A stretch of DNA of 64,000 nucleotides from Tropicimonas isoalkanivorans (GCF_900112335.1 NZ_FOLG01000002.1:282810-346809); one strand, 5' to 3'; numbered from the stretch's first letter, positions 43,063 through 53,664 are shown. The notes: a model not told the origin generated them from the letters alone. Made by a program: numbers and translations.

Positions 43063-43764
43063 TCAGAGGTTCAGTTCGGCCCGCAGTTGGGCGAGCGCCG
43101 CTTCGAGTGCCTCCGGGGTGCTTCGCGCGACATCCAGGGCGCGCTCGAGCGCATCTTTGGTGTCCTGCGCCAGATCCGAATTCGAAATCCGGTCCACCAT
43201 GGCGTCGAAGTCGAAGCCTTCCGGCGTCAGCATTTCCGTATCGATCCCGTCAAACGCGGCCTGAACGTTCTCGGACGCGTTCGCGAAGATGGATTCGATG
43301 GCGTTGGCGGAGGACGCAGCAGCGCTCTCGCCCGCGTCCACGGCATCGGAAGCCGCTTGCTCAGTTGCTTCGGCAGCATCGGAGACTGCCTGCTCTGTGG
43401 CTTCGGCGGCGTCTGACGCTGCTTCCTCGGTTGCCTCGGCAGCATCGGAAGCCGCTTGCTCCGTCGCCTCGGCCGCATTCTCCATTGCGGCGCCAGCCTC
43501 CTCGGCAGCCTCCTCGGTTTCCTGTGCGGCCTCGGAGGCCGCTTCTTCGGTCGCTTCGGCCGCGTCCGACGCGGCTTCGCGGGTCTCTTCGGCCGCCTCT
43601 TCCGTTGCTTGCTCGGCTTCGTTCGTCGCTTCTGCGACGTCGGATTCCACGGCCGCCGGTGCCTCTTCTTCGGTCACGGGCACTTCGGTGTTGGACCCAA
43701 CGATGTACCACACCGCCAATATCACGACGATCGCGGCGATGATGATCCCGATAGTCCTATTCAT
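43063..43764 (-). CDS. Membrane-anchored Ala/Glu-rich repeat protein (LEA-like)
   Basis: A 233-residue protein with one N-terminal membrane helix (IIIAAIVVILAVWYIVG, about 7–23). About 135 residues of Ala/Glu/Thr-rich 11-mers follow (repeating unit like SDAAEATEEAA), then a non-repetitive C-terminal domain (about 165–233; MLTPEGFDFDAMVDRISNS). The 11-residue periodicity resembles LEA-type and apolipoprotein helices, which wrap membranes or protect proteins during stress. The repeat part would be periplasmic if the anchor is a signal-anchor. The start at 43764 has AGGAGAAGGAC upstream. Confidence 0.78.
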   Translation of the reverse strand: MNRTIGIIIAAIVVILAVWYIVGSNTEVPVTEEEAPAAVESDVAEATNEAEQATEEAAEETREAASDAAEATEEAASEAAQETEEAAEEAGAAMENAAEATEQAASDAAEATEEAASDAAEATEQAVSDAAEATEQAASDAVDAGESAAASSANAIESIFANASENVQAAFDGIDTEMLTPEGFDFDAMVDRISNSDLAQDTKDALERALDVARSTPEALEAALAQLRAELNL

Positions 43765-44041
43765 TTCGACTGTCCTTCTCCTGAGTGTCCCATCCCGATG
43801 GTAACGCAAAGCGCCGATCCATGGTTCCCCAATGCCGCGCCTTTCGCGGATGGGCGCCCGCTTTCGGCGGGCCTTCGCCGATCCACTCTGCGACGGGCGG
43901 AAACGCGGCGGCGGCGCGAAAGCGAGCAGCGCGCCCGCGGGGTCGCAGAATCCATTGGCATATCGCGCAATTCCCTTGAATCGCCGCCGCTGCGCCGTTA
44001 CCTTCTTGCCACTTTTGCGAAGACATAGAAGGACCCACACC

Positions 44042-44587
44042 ATAGCTCGCAGACCGCACAACGCGCCGCCCACACGTGATACCGGCCCCCGTGTCAACGG
44101 ACGCATCCGGGCCCCAGAAATTCGGCTGATCGGCCCCGAAGGACAGAACGTCGGAGTCGTTTCGCCCGCCAGAGCGATGGAACTGGCCGAGCAAGTCGGC
44201 CTCGATCTGGTCGAGATTTCCCCGAATGCCAGTCCTCCGGTCTGCAAGATCATGGACTTCGGCAAGTTCAAGTACGAACAGCAGAAGCGGGAATCCGAAG
44301 CCCGCAAGAAGCAGAAGACGATCGAGGTGAAGGAGGTGAAGTTCCGCCCCAACACCGACACCCATGACTACGACGTCAAGCTGCGCAACGTCACGCGCTT
44401 CCTGGAAGCCGGAGACAAGGTAAAGGTCACCCTGCGCTTCCGCGGCCGCGAGATGGCCCACCAGAACCTCGGACGGGACCTGCTGGAGCGGGTTGCCGAG
44501 GATATCAAGGAATTGGGCAAGGTCGAGAACATGCCCAAGATGGAAGGCCGGCAGATGGTCATGATGATCGGCCCGCTTTCAAAGTGA
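44042..44587 (+). CDS. infC: Translation initiation factor IF-3 with AUA start codon
   Basis: A 181-residue IF-3 that prevents premature 50S joining and proofreads start codons. The N-domain ([22 protein letters not shown]) and C-domain ([20 protein letters not shown], then [10 protein letters not shown]) are complete. The length fits only if translation starts at ATA 44042 (IARRPHN), which has AAGGA eight bases upstream; no ATG, GTG or TTG is near. Rare starts on infC are known from E. coli (AUU) and make IF-3 repress its own synthesis. It is two bases from the next gene. Confidence 0.93.
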   Translation: MARRPHNAPPTRDTGPRVNGRIRAPEIRLIGPEGQNVGVVSPARAMELAEQVGLDLVEISPNASPPVCKIMDFGKFKYEQQKRESEARKKQKTIEVKEVKFRPNTDTHDYDVKLRNVTRFLEAGDKVKVTLRFRGREMAHQNLGRDLLERVAEDIKELGKVENMPKMEGRQMVMMIGPLSK

Positions 44588-44588
44588 C

Positions 44589-45266
44589 ATGAACGACTCC
44601 GGCCGGCGCCATGCTCCGCGCTACACGCGACAGGATCATGGGTCGGCCGGAGACGCGCGCCTTTTCTCTCCGGCGTTCGAGCGCAACGCGCGCCCCATCA
44701 TCGAAACCCTCACGCCCTATTTTGAGGGCAGAACCGGCACCGTCGTCGAAATCGGCGCGGGCACCGGCCAGCACGCGGCCGCTTTCGCCCTCGCTTTTCC
44801 TGGACTGGAGTGGATCGCGACCGACCCGTTCGAAGACCACCGCCGCTCCATCTCCGCTTGGGCAAATGCCCTGCTCCCCGCCCCGCGCGAACCGCTCGAA
44901 CTGGACGCGACGCGCGACTGGGCGCAGATCGACGTCATTCGAGCGCTTGGCCCTCTACTTGCGGTCTATGCCGGCAACGTAACGCACATCGCCCCGTGGG
45001 CGGTGACGGAGGGAATACTGTCGGGGGCGGCGACGGCCCTCGCCCCCGGCGGGTTCGCGTTGTTCTACGGGCCGTTCCGGGACGGCGAGACCTTCTTCGG
45101 CGAGGGAAACCGCGCGTTCGACCGGGACCTGCGGGCCGACAACCCGGAATGGGGCCTGCGGGACATCGCCTCTATCCGCGCGGCTGGGGGGGACGTAGGG
45201 CTCCGGATGGAGGCCGTTCACCCCATGCCAGCGAACAACCATATCCTCGTCCTGCGCCGAACCTGA
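44589..45266 (+). CDS. DUF938 SAM-dependent methyltransferase-like protein
   Basis: A 225-residue protein with a Rossmann methyltransferase core: VVEIGAGTGQHAAAFA near residue 52, WIATDPFEDH, and NVTHIAPW. These mark it as DUF938. A substrate is not known. It begins one base after the infC stop codon, so it is read from the same transcript. Confidence 0.82.
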   Translation: MNDSGRRHAPRYTRQDHGSAGDARLFSPAFERNARPIIETLTPYFEGRTGTVVEIGAGTGQHAAAFALAFPGLEWIATDPFEDHRRSISAWANALLPAPREPLELDATRDWAQIDVIRALGPLLAVYAGNVTHIAPWAVTEGILSGAATALAPGGFALFYGPFRDGETFFGEGNRAFDRDLRADNPEWGLRDIASIRAAGGDVGLRMEAVHPMPANNHILVLRRT

Positions 45267-45317
45267 GCCTTGGGCCTGCTGGCGGAACAGTCCCGCAGCA
45301 GCCCCCTGATGACCCGA

Positions 45318-46247
45318 TCAATAACTCCGCGTCGGCCGGTCGAGCACTCGGCGGCCGAACAAGCTCGCAGTCAGGTCGGACATCAGCCGAGCCGTGCGGC
45401 CGCGCTCGTCGAGGAACGGGTTGAGTTCCGCAAGGTCCAGCGAACTGACCAGCCCGCTGTCATGCAGCATCTCCATCACCAGATGTGCCTCCCGAAACGT
45501 CGCTCCGCCCGGAACGGTCGTGCCCACGCCGGGCGCGATGACGGGATCGAGAAAGTCCACATCCAGGCTCACATGTAGGTATCCGCCTTCCGTCGCGACA
45601 CGCTCCAGGAACGGCTCAAGGAGGCGTTCGACGCCGGCCTCGTCTATGGCGCGCATGTCATGGGCCTCCACCCCGGCGTCGCGGAGCAAGCGCCCCTCGC
45701 TCCGGTCGACCGACCGCAGACCAAGGATGCAGACGCGTCCCGGATCGACCGTCGCGACAAGCGACTCGCCCAGGAGCGGCTCGAAGCCCGGCAGCCCGCA
45801 GGCATACGCCAATGGCATCCCGTGCAGGTGACCCGTTTCGCTGGTTTCGAATGTGTTGAAGTCCGCATGCGCATCCAGCCACAGGACGAAAAGCGGCCGA
45901 CCGGCCTCCTGTGCCGCCGCGGCGTGTCCCGAGACCGTGCCAAGCGACATGCTGTGATCGCCCCCGAGGTAGACCGGCAAGGCGTCGCCCTGTGCGAGTG
46001 TCCGGGCATGGGCGAAAAGGCTCCGCGTCCACCCGGCAACCTTCTGCAGCTCAAAAGGTTTTCCGATTGGCGACCGCGCGTCCACGACCGTCAGCGGCTC
46101 CGCATTCCCCAAGTCGCGCAGGTTGAGCCCGAGCGCCGCCAGATTTTCCGGAAGCCCGGCAGAACGGTAGGCGTCCGGTCCCATCAAGCAGCCGCGTTGG
46201 TGGTTGCCCGCCTCCACCGGTGCTCCGAGCAGAACGATCTTGTCCAT
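45318..46247 (-). CDS. rocF: Arginase
   Basis: A 309-residue ureohydrolase that splits arginine into ornithine and urea. The binuclear manganese ligands are visible: His98 in GGDHSMSLG, Asp125/His127/Asp129 in DAHADFN, and the two aspartates of SLDVDFLDP; the latter also includes APGVGT, typical of arginase. The ATG at 46247 gives MDKIVLLGAPVEAG, and the frame upstream is chance. The urease operon 2 kb away could use the urea, giving ammonia from arginine. Confidence 0.93.
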   Translation of the reverse strand: MDKIVLLGAPVEAGNHQRGCLMGPDAYRSAGLPENLAALGLNLRDLGNAEPLTVVDARSPIGKPFELQKVAGWTRSLFAHARTLAQGDALPVYLGGDHSMSLGTVSGHAAAAQEAGRPLFVLWLDAHADFNTFETSETGHLHGMPLAYACGLPGFEPLLGESLVATVDPGRVCILGLRSVDRSEGRLLRDAGVEAHDMRAIDEAGVERLLEPFLERVATEGGYLHVSLDVDFLDPVIAPGVGTTVPGGATFREAHLVMEMLHDSGLVSSLDLAELNPFLDERGRTARLMSDLTASLFGRRVLDRPTRSY

Positions 46248-46657
46248 GCTGCCATCCCGTTTACCCAAGCCATCCGTCCGGTTGGCGTCCGGGGCATGTT
46301 GGGGACGATAGGTGAGGTGCGGGCACGAGACAACCTCAGCAACTCGCACCGGTCGTGTCGATCGAACCGCGGTCAGGTCGGAGGGATAGGACGGTGGGGC
46401 AGAAACGCGTACCGGCCGGACAAACGATGCACGCACCGCCTCTCCGGCCGGGTGTCCCCTCCCTGGACTTGGCTACGGGGCAGGTGCCTGATCCGGATAT
46501 TTCCTGTCTTCGTTCCCGGTCGGCACGCCCGAACGGCTGCCCCGAAAACAAAAGCGAACATCCCGATAGGTCGGTCGCCTTCCCGTATTCCGCGCCGAGG
46601 CTTGCACCTAGGCTATTCCGGCCGGACCTGAACATGGAACTGACTTAAAGGCCAGCG

Positions 46658-46695
46658 GAATCTTCGCGAAAAGGTGAAGATTCATGTGATTTTTT
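46658..46695 (+). terminator. Orphan terminator-like hairpin
   Basis: An 8-bp perfect stem (GAATCTTC at 46658–46665 with GAAGATTC at 46676–46683), a 10-nt loop, and then T6 at 46690–46695. There is no plus-strand gene in the 410 bases before it, so it may end a small RNA. Confidence 0.5.
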
Positions 46696-46784
46696 AACGC
46701 AGTTGGCGCCAGATGGCCGGCGACAGGCCCTGTGAGGCAGAGATGCGGCTCATTCCGGTATGCCAGTATGCTAGTGGCAGGCAT

Positions 46785-46812
46785 TTGACTTTGAGAATCC
46801 GAGGTCTATAGG
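46785..46812 (+). promoter_or_regulatory. Promoter-like −35/−10 pair
   Basis: TTGACT at 46785, a 16-base spacer, then TATAGG at 46807. It would start a transcript near 46819, about 495 bases before the gene at 47315. Confidence 0.35.
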
Positions 46813-47314
46813 CCTAAAAATGGACGTCGTGACCTACGCAGGCAACGAAATCGAAAGACCGGGACTCCGATTCTCGAGCGCACCTGCCGTGCCCGATACC
46901 CACGCGGCGAAGGAGCTGCGCCGAGACGAGCCGCAGTTCGGCCTTGGTCCGCTTGCCTGTTGTCGACGCGCTTACGGAGCCGCATCTGCCGAGACAGATC
47001 GTGTCGAATACGAGGAGGGCACACCCATCTCCCGGACACCCTACGGGAGAAATTTCGCCGCGCCGTCTTCCGCCCGCCGCGGGACTCTGAGAGAGTCGCG
47101 ACCATCGTCGGCCGGACGGTTACTCGCGGGTTGTCCTATTTTCCGCGACAATCCACCCGGTATGTTGTTACTTTCCTCACTAAGGGGCGATGAACTCCCG
47201 CTGTCCGATCAGTGCCATCGGATCTACTGGCGGCCTTCGCAATTCGGTCCTATTTTGGCTCGAATGGTGGGCGACGGTGAGCCTGTACCCAGGTAGTGAA
47301 AGTTGCGTGAACCC

Positions 47315-48199
47315 ATGACCCGAGGCGCCAGCCAAAGCCAGAGCCGCTCCGACTCCGATCAGCCCGAGTGGCGCCATCGGCTCGAGCGCCATGGAGTAGA
47401 GCACGGGTTCCACCGTCAGTTGGACGCCCGGCACGGAGCTCTTTTCACCGAGGACGACGACACCCTGATCGTCACGTTCGAACCACTTGAAAGCTTCCGC
47501 GAAGGACCGGCCCCGCACCTTCCGCTGGGGTTGGCGGTCGCGGGGCGGGAAGGATGGTCGCATCTCTGCCTCTACTGCGACGGAACGACCTTCTTCCGCT
47601 CCGATGCGGTCTACGCGTTCTTCGACGAGTTGATCGACGAAGGGTTCTTCGACGACTTCGACCGGGTGATCTTCTACGGAGCGGGCCCCTGTGGTTACGC
47701 CGCCGCCGCCTTTTCAGTCGCCGCACCGGGCGCAACGGTCTTGCTGGTGCGCCCGCTGGCCACGCTGGCGCCGGAGATGACCGCCTGGGACCGACGCTTC
47801 CCGGCCCTGCGCAAGACCGACTTCGAAACACGCTACGGATACGCCCCGGCAATGCTCGAAGCCGCCGAGCGCATAATTCTGATCCATGATCCAAGTGTGG
47901 CCGAAGACGCCATGCACGCCACGCTGTTTGCGCGGCCCGATATTCTCCGGCTGGATTGCCGCTGGCTCGGCAAGACGCCGGAGGTGGACCTGCAGCAGAT
48001 GGGCGTCCTGATTCCGCTCCTGCGCGCCCTTGGCAAGCCGGACTATAAAGCGGCCGACTTCTTCGAACTTTATCGCGCCCGTCTGGGGCACACACCCTAC
48101 CTGCGACGCGTGGCACGAAAGCTCGACCGGGAGAAGCGGCCTGCGCTGCGCAACCAATGGAGCCGCGCGGCGGAAAAGCGGCTGCTGGAGGAGGCGTGA
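47315..48199 (+). CDS. Alpha/beta-hydrolase-fold-like protein without nucleophile serine
   Basis: A 294-residue protein. FDRVIFYGAGPCGYAAAAFS (about 115–134) is laid out like a nucleophile elbow and the following helix, but Gly124 stands at the serine position. Homologs I recall from Rhodobacterales read FYGASMGGYA at this place. Such proteins are sometimes labelled phosphoadenosine phosphosulfate reductase, but no reductase cysteine pattern is present here. The rest is unrecognised, with a basic C-terminal tail (RKLDREKRPALRNQWSRAAEKR). It converges with ureG, whose end is six bases away. Confidence 0.7.
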   Translation: MTRGASQSQSRSDSDQPEWRHRLERHGVEHGFHRQLDARHGALFTEDDDTLIVTFEPLESFREGPAPHLPLGLAVAGREGWSHLCLYCDGTTFFRSDAVYAFFDELIDEGFFDDFDRVIFYGAGPCGYAAAAFSVAAPGATVLLVRPLATLAPEMTAWDRRFPALRKTDFETRYGYAPAMLEAAERIILIHDPSVAEDAMHATLFARPDILRLDCRWLGKTPEVDLQQMGVLIPLLRALGKPDYKAADFFELYRARLGHTPYLRRVARKLDREKRPALRNQWSRAAEKRLLEEA

Positions 48200-48205
48200 G
48201 CGGCG

Positions 48206-48820
48206 TCAGAGGCCGCCTTCGCGCTCGATGAACGCGGCAACCTCATCGACACCGACACCGCGCCTCAGGGACGCCATCACGTAAGGGCGCCCGGAACGCG
48301 CCGCTGCGGTGTCCGCCTCTAGCCGCTCAGTGTCCACCCCGACATGGGGCGCAAGATCCGTCTTGTTGACAATGAGCAGATCCGACCGCGTCAGCCCCGG
48401 CCCCTTCTTGCGCGGAATGTCCTGGCCCGCGGCGGTGTCGATCACGTAAAGCGTCAAGTCCGCCAGTTCCGGGCTGAACGTCGCTGCGAGATTGTCGCCA
48501 CCCGACTCGATCAGGACCAGATCCAGGTCGGGAAAATCCGCCACGAGGGCATCGATGGCCGCCAGGTTGATGGAGGCATCCTCGCGAATCGCGGTGTGCG
48601 GGCAGCCCCCGGTCTCCACGCCGCGCACCCGCTCCAGCGGCAGCACCTGCGCCCGCATCAGGTATTCGGCATCCTCGCTGGTGTAGATGTCGTTCGTCAC
48701 CACCGCCATGGAATAGCGCCCTGCCAGGGCACGGCAGAGCTGTTCCGTCAGCGTCGTCTTTCCGGCACCGACAGGTCCGCCGATACCGACGCGCAGGGGG
48801 CCGTGGGGGCTGGTGGTCAT
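48206..48820 (-). CDS. ureG: Urease accessory GTPase UreG
   Basis: A 204-residue GTPase that delivers nickel to apo-urease with UreD and UreF. It has the P-loop [10 protein letters not shown] (14–23), the metal-site CPHTAIRED (Cys-Pro-His), the [17 protein letters not shown] segment and the guanine motif [14 protein letters not shown] 48820 starts [15 protein letters not shown]. It is the last gene of the urease operon. Confidence 0.96.
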   Translation of the reverse strand: MTTSPHGPLRVGIGGPVGAGKTTLTEQLCRALAGRYSMAVVTNDIYTSEDAEYLMRAQVLPLERVRGVETGGCPHTAIREDASINLAAIDALVADFPDLDLVLIESGGDNLAATFSPELADLTLYVIDTAAGQDIPRKKGPGLTRSDLLIVNKTDLAPHVGVDTERLEADTAAARSGRPYVMASLRRGVGVDEVAAFIEREGGL

Positions 48821-48848
48821 GGGACCGTCTCCTGAGTTTGCGGCGGAG

Positions 48849-49487
48849 CTACGTCTTGAAGAGGCGCACCGCCTGCGCCTCGTGTCGTATGGCGGCAAGA
48901 CCGGCGCCGAAACACGCGCCACCGATGTCCGACAGCTCCGCCTTGGCGGCATCCACAGCGACATCCGAGATGACCGGGTGGAGACGGCTCAACACGCGCT
49001 GGCCGTCTGTCTGACCCAAAGGTACGAACCGTACGGCAACGGACACGAGGTTCGACGCGACTGCGTGCAAGTAGAGCGCGGCAACGCGGGCCGCAGGCAA
49101 GTCGAGGTCGGCCGCCGCTGCCCCCACAGCAACCGGAAGCGCCATCGCCGGACGGTCAGCCCCAGTCAACGCGTTGACCGCTCGGGTGAAGGCCGCGCCC
49201 TGTTCCATCGTCTCCTGATGGCGTTCCCGGGAAGGCGCCAGCGCCCCCGCGAATGCCGCGAGGTGATCCAAGGGTATTGTGCGCCGCATCGCATGGGCCA
49301 GAAGGATCGCGTCCGTCCGACCCGCCCCGAAGCGCAGGACGTCTTCCAACCAGTCCTGCAACGTGGCCGGCGAGGATACGTCCCCCTCGGCGATCACGGT
49401 TTCGAGCCCGTGGGAATAGGCGAAGCTCCCCACCGGGAACGCGGGCGACAGCCATTGCGTGAGCGTCAGGAGGTCGGCGTCACTCAT
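48849..49487 (-). CDS. ureF: Urease accessory protein UreF
   Basis: A 212-residue all-helical UreF, part of the UreD–UreF–UreG complex that loads nickel. Typical segments are [41 protein letters not shown], and the late [16 protein letters not shown]. The ATG at 49487 lies eight bases inside the end of ureE. The C-terminus ends [11 protein letters not shown]. Confidence 0.93.
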   Translation of the reverse strand: MSDADLLTLTQWLSPAFPVGSFAYSHGLETVIAEGDVSSPATLQDWLEDVLRFGAGRTDAILLAHAMRRTIPLDHLAAFAGALAPSRERHQETMEQGAAFTRAVNALTGADRPAMALPVAVGAAAADLDLPAARVAALYLHAVASNLVSVAVRFVPLGQTDGQRVLSRLHPVISDVAVDAAKAELSDIGGACFGAGLAAIRHEAQAVRLFKT

Positions 49488-49977
49488 GGGGCGTTGCGTG
49501 GGGGTTGTGCCCGTGACCGTGATCGCCGCCATGGTCATGGCCCATCGTACGCCCATGGCCGTAGGCTCCGCCCTCCGGGGAGAACGGCGCCCGGAGCGGT
49601 GTCACCTCGGCACCCAACTGCCGGAGCATGTCCGCCAGCACGTGGTCGTTGCGGATGAAAAGCCGATCGCGCTCGATCCGGCAGGGCGTGTGGCGGTTGC
49701 CAATGTGCCAGGCAAGGCGCGGAAGGTTCGGGCCGGTGATTTGAAGAAGCGGCTCATCCGCGGCGGCCACGGCAACCCGCGCACCGCTTTCGAGCACCAG
49801 CGCATCGCCGTCTTCGAGCGAAGTCGTCTCCGGCAGATCGACCACGAGGGAACCGCCGTTCTCCGTAACCAATCGGCGGCGTCGCAGCAGACGCCCCTCG
49901 AAATCCAGCGAGACGCGGTCGGAGGCCCCTTCCCCGCCACCGCGCTCTACCGATTGCGCTCGGCCCAGATCGGCCAT
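49480..49977 (-). CDS. ureE: Urease nickel chaperone UreE
   Basis: A 165-residue nickel-binding chaperone. The N-terminal peptide-binding domain is followed by the metal domain (YHIGNRHTPC-type: WHIGNRHTPCRIERDRLFIR). A His-rich tail follows ([20 protein letters not shown]) that stores Ni ions. The tail is of moderate length compared with Klebsiella UreE. The ATG at 49977 is 130 bases after the ureC stop. Confidence 0.93.
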   Translation of the reverse strand: MADLGRAQSVERGGGEGASDRVSLDFEGRLLRRRRLVTENGGSLVVDLPETTSLEDGDALVLESGARVAVAAADEPLLQITGPNLPRLAWHIGNRHTPCRIERDRLFIRNDHVLADMLRQLGAEVTPLRAPFSPEGGAYGHGRTMGHDHGGDHGHGHNPHATPHE

Positions 49978-50107
49978 GTGTCATCTCCCGATGTGTTGGC
50001 GTCGGAGCACCGTAGTCTCCACCCGTGGGCCGGAAAAGAGCCGGCGAGGTGCGGCGCGTCTCCAGTCCGGTTCTTTCAGACGTTCAGGCGTGAGCGCGTT
50101 CCGGCGA

Positions 50108-51817
<1,710 letters not shown>

Positions 51818-51857
51818 GGTCGGTCCCTTCTTCAGTCGTGGAGGACAAGCACAGGCG

Positions 51858-51882
51858 CTCCGGCGCCGATTGGGCGCCGGAG
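51858..51882 (-). promoter_or_regulatory. Hairpin in the ureC leader
   Basis: A perfect 10-bp stem (CTCCGGCGCC/GGCGCCGGAG) with a 5-nt loop, 41 bases upstream of the ureC start. No T run follows, so it is not a terminator. It may stabilise or set the 5' end of a processed ureC message. Confidence 0.4.
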
Positions 51883-52043
51883 GTCGCGGGCAGAGATGCA
51901 TGGAAAGGCGCGCCGCAGTCGGCGCGCCATGGAAACGGGGCGGGAAGCACCCGCCCAAATCGGGGTATCACCGGGATCGAAATCGCCGCCGGACGACCGG
52001 CAAACGGGGAGCGGCCGCGCATGGCACGGCCCCCGCCGTGTCG

Positions 52044-52145
52044 TCAGCGGCGAGGCCCTTTCGGGTCTCGCACCGGGATCGGAATCGGCTGTGGCACGGG
52101 GGCCAACAGGCCGAGGAGACGATCGATCAACGAATGGAATAGCAT
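52044..52145 (-). CDS. Candidate 33-residue peptide between the histone-like gene and ureC
   Basis: A short frame starting MLFHSLIDRLLGLLAP, an amphipathic helix, followed by Pro-rich VPQPIPIPVRDPKG. A weak ribosome-binding site (GGAAAG) lies 11 bases upstream. The composition differs from the Arg/Ala-rich chance frames around it. I have no family for it and cannot exclude chance. Confidence 0.3.
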   Translation of the reverse strand: MLFHSLIDRLLGLLAPVPQPIPIPVRDPKGPRR

Positions 52146-52232
52146 GAGAGGCGCTTTCCGGCAGCTTTCGTTCGAGTGTTAACGTAAGCCTCGCGCCCGC
52201 AGGCACAAGGGGGCAATGCCGGCCGTTAGCGA

Positions 52233-52928
52233 TCACTCCGAGTCCTTTTTTGCCGCAGGGCTGCTTGCAGGTTTTGCCGCAGGGCTGCTTGCAGGCGCGG
52301 GCGACGCGGCGTTCGTCGCCGCCGCCGAGGCTCCGGTAAGGTCCGGCTTTTCGGCCGGCGCAGCGGCTTTTGTCTCCGCCGGTTGTTTCGTCTCGGGCGC
52401 CTTGGTCGTCTGCGGCGCCGTCAGGTTTTCGGGCGTCGAGGGTTTGGCAGGCGCGCGCCGGCGTGTTTTCGCAGCCGCCGGCTTTGCAGCCTTGGCGGTG
52501 CTGTCAGCCGTCTTGGTCGCCGTTGCGGCCTTGGCGGCAGGCGCCGAGGATTTCGCGGCCGGTGCCGCTTTCGTCCGCGTGGTGCCTGTCGTGGCTTTCC
52601 GGGCAGCCGGCTTCGGTTTGGCTGCGGTCTTGCGGGCAACTGGCGTCGGCGTCGCGGCCTTCGGCTCAGCCGTGTGAACGAGCGTCACCCCGGCCGCCGG
52701 CCGCGGTGCCTTGCCCACCGGCGCAACCGTCGGGGTGGCCGCAGCCGTCACCGCGCTCGCGGTTTCCATCGCCCGTGTCACCGCCGTCGCCGGCGAGATC
52801 ATCGGGCCGTAAATATTGTCGACCATGCCAAATGACATACGGTACATCTCGATCTGGAGCTCCGCTGCCCGGCTCCAGATGGCCATGCTGGTCCGCCACA
52901 TGTCGATCGGTGTCATGAATTGGATCAT
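52233..52928 (-). CDS. Histone H1-like/PhaF-like protein inside the urease operon
   Basis: A 231-residue protein in two parts. Residues 1–60 form an amphipathic helical head (MTPIDMWRTSMAIWSRAAELQIEMYRMSF) like phasins or other surface-binding helices. Residues 75–231 are a low-complexity Lys/Ala/Pro/Thr tail with repeats of AAKP, AAKT and PAAK, as in histone-H1-like bacterial proteins (AlgP, PhaF). PhaF binds polyhydroxyalkanoate granules by its phasin part and DNA by such a tail. It lies between ureB and ureC, on the same strand, 56 bases after ureB. A link to urease is only positional. Confidence 0.75.
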   Translation of the reverse strand: MIQFMTPIDMWRTSMAIWSRAAELQIEMYRMSFGMVDNIYGPMISPATAVTRAMETASAVTAAATPTVAPVGKAPRPAAGVTLVHTAEPKAATPTPVARKTAAKPKPAARKATTGTTRTKAAPAAKSSAPAAKAATATKTADSTAKAAKPAAAKTRRRAPAKPSTPENLTAPQTTKAPETKQPAETKAAAPAEKPDLTGASAAATNAASPAPASSPAAKPASSPAAKKDSE

Positions 52929-52984
52929 CTTGATATTCCCCCTTTTGAATGGAGCCCGCGATGGCGCGGGACTGGCCGTTGCCC

Positions 52985-53290
52985 TTACAGGGCTCCCATG
53001 ACGGCCTGATTGAATCCGTAAACGTTTCGCGCCCCGCCCAGTGGAACCAGTGCCACTTCGCGGCTCTGGCCGGGCTCGAAACGCACCGCCGTCCCGGCGG
53101 CTATGTCCAACCGCATGCCGCGTGCGGCCTCGCGGTCGAAATCCAGCGCCGAGTTGGTCTCGGCGAAATGATAGTGACTGCCCACCTGAACGGGGCGGTC
53201 CCCGGTGTTGGCGACCATCAGCGTTACCGCCTCGCGGTCGGCGTTCAGAGTGATCTCGCCCGGGGCGGTCAGGACTTCACCTGGAATCAT
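52985..53290 (-). CDS. ureB: Urease beta subunit
   Basis: A 101-residue structural subunit starting [20 protein letters not shown], with the conserved [17 protein letters not shown] and [17 protein letters not shown] segments. It forms the (alpha-beta-gamma)3 urease with UreA and UreC. It is a separate gene, as in most Gram-negative bacteria. Confidence 0.96.
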   Translation of the reverse strand: MIPGEVLTAPGEITLNADREAVTLMVANTGDRPVQVGSHYHFAETNSALDFDREAARGMRLDIAAGTAVRFEPGQSREVALVPLGGARNVYGFNQAVMGAL

Positions 53291-53361
53291 CTCGTGGTCT
53301 CCTTCGTCTTGACGGCATCGCGCGGAGCAACGATTGCGCCGGCGCGACGTGCCTGCGTTGC

Positions 53362-53664
53362 CTAGCGGATCGGGTGATGAACGGTCACCAGCTTGGTGCC
53401 ATCGGGAAACGTTGCTTCGACCTGCACTTCGTGGATCATCTCGGGGATGCCCTCCATGCACTGGTCCGCGCGCACGACGCCGGCTCCCGCTTCCATCAGG
53501 TCCGCCACCGAACGCCCGTCCCGCGCGCCTTCGACGACATAGTCGGTGATCAGCGCGATCGCCTCCGGGTGGTTCAGTTTCACACCGCGCTCTAGCCGGC
53601 CGCGTGCAACCATTGCGGCCACGCTCACCAGCAGCTTGTCCTTCTCGCGGGGGGTCAGGTTCAT
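53362..53664 (-). CDS. ureA: Urease gamma subunit
   Basis: A 100-residue subunit with [20 protein letters not shown], the conserved [21 protein letters not shown], and a C-terminal [19 protein letters not shown]. Length and sequence are standard. It lies 8 bp after ureD. Confidence 0.97.
   Translation of the reverse strand: MNLTPREKDKLLVSVAAMVARGRLERGVKLNHPEAIALITDYVVEGARDGRSVADLMEAGAGVVRADQCMEGIPEMIHEVQVEATFPDGTKLVTVHHPIR

Larger units (their letters stand above)
46248..47314. other. 1.07-kb intergenic region with orphan terminator and promoter signals
   Basis: No frame looks like a known protein. A 158-codon frame from ATG 46820 (MDVVTYAGNEIERPG) is open but of chance-like composition. 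The region carries a terminator-like hairpin at 46658–46695 with no gene before it and a promoter-like pair at 46785–46812, so small RNAs or a long leader are possible. Confidence 0.5.

Noticed and set aside
43832-44041. N-terminal extension of IF-3
   Set aside because: It would make the protein 70 residues longer than any typical IF-3; the ATA at 44042 has a proper ribosome-binding site.
45267-45317. A stem-loop between the DUF938 gene and arginase
   Set aside because: The arms are imperfect (a bulge in CTGCTGGCGG) and no T run follows on either strand.
46820-47296. A 158-codon frame downstream of a promoter-like pair
   Set aside because: No ribosome-binding site, chance-like composition and no domain; kept only as part of the intergenic description.
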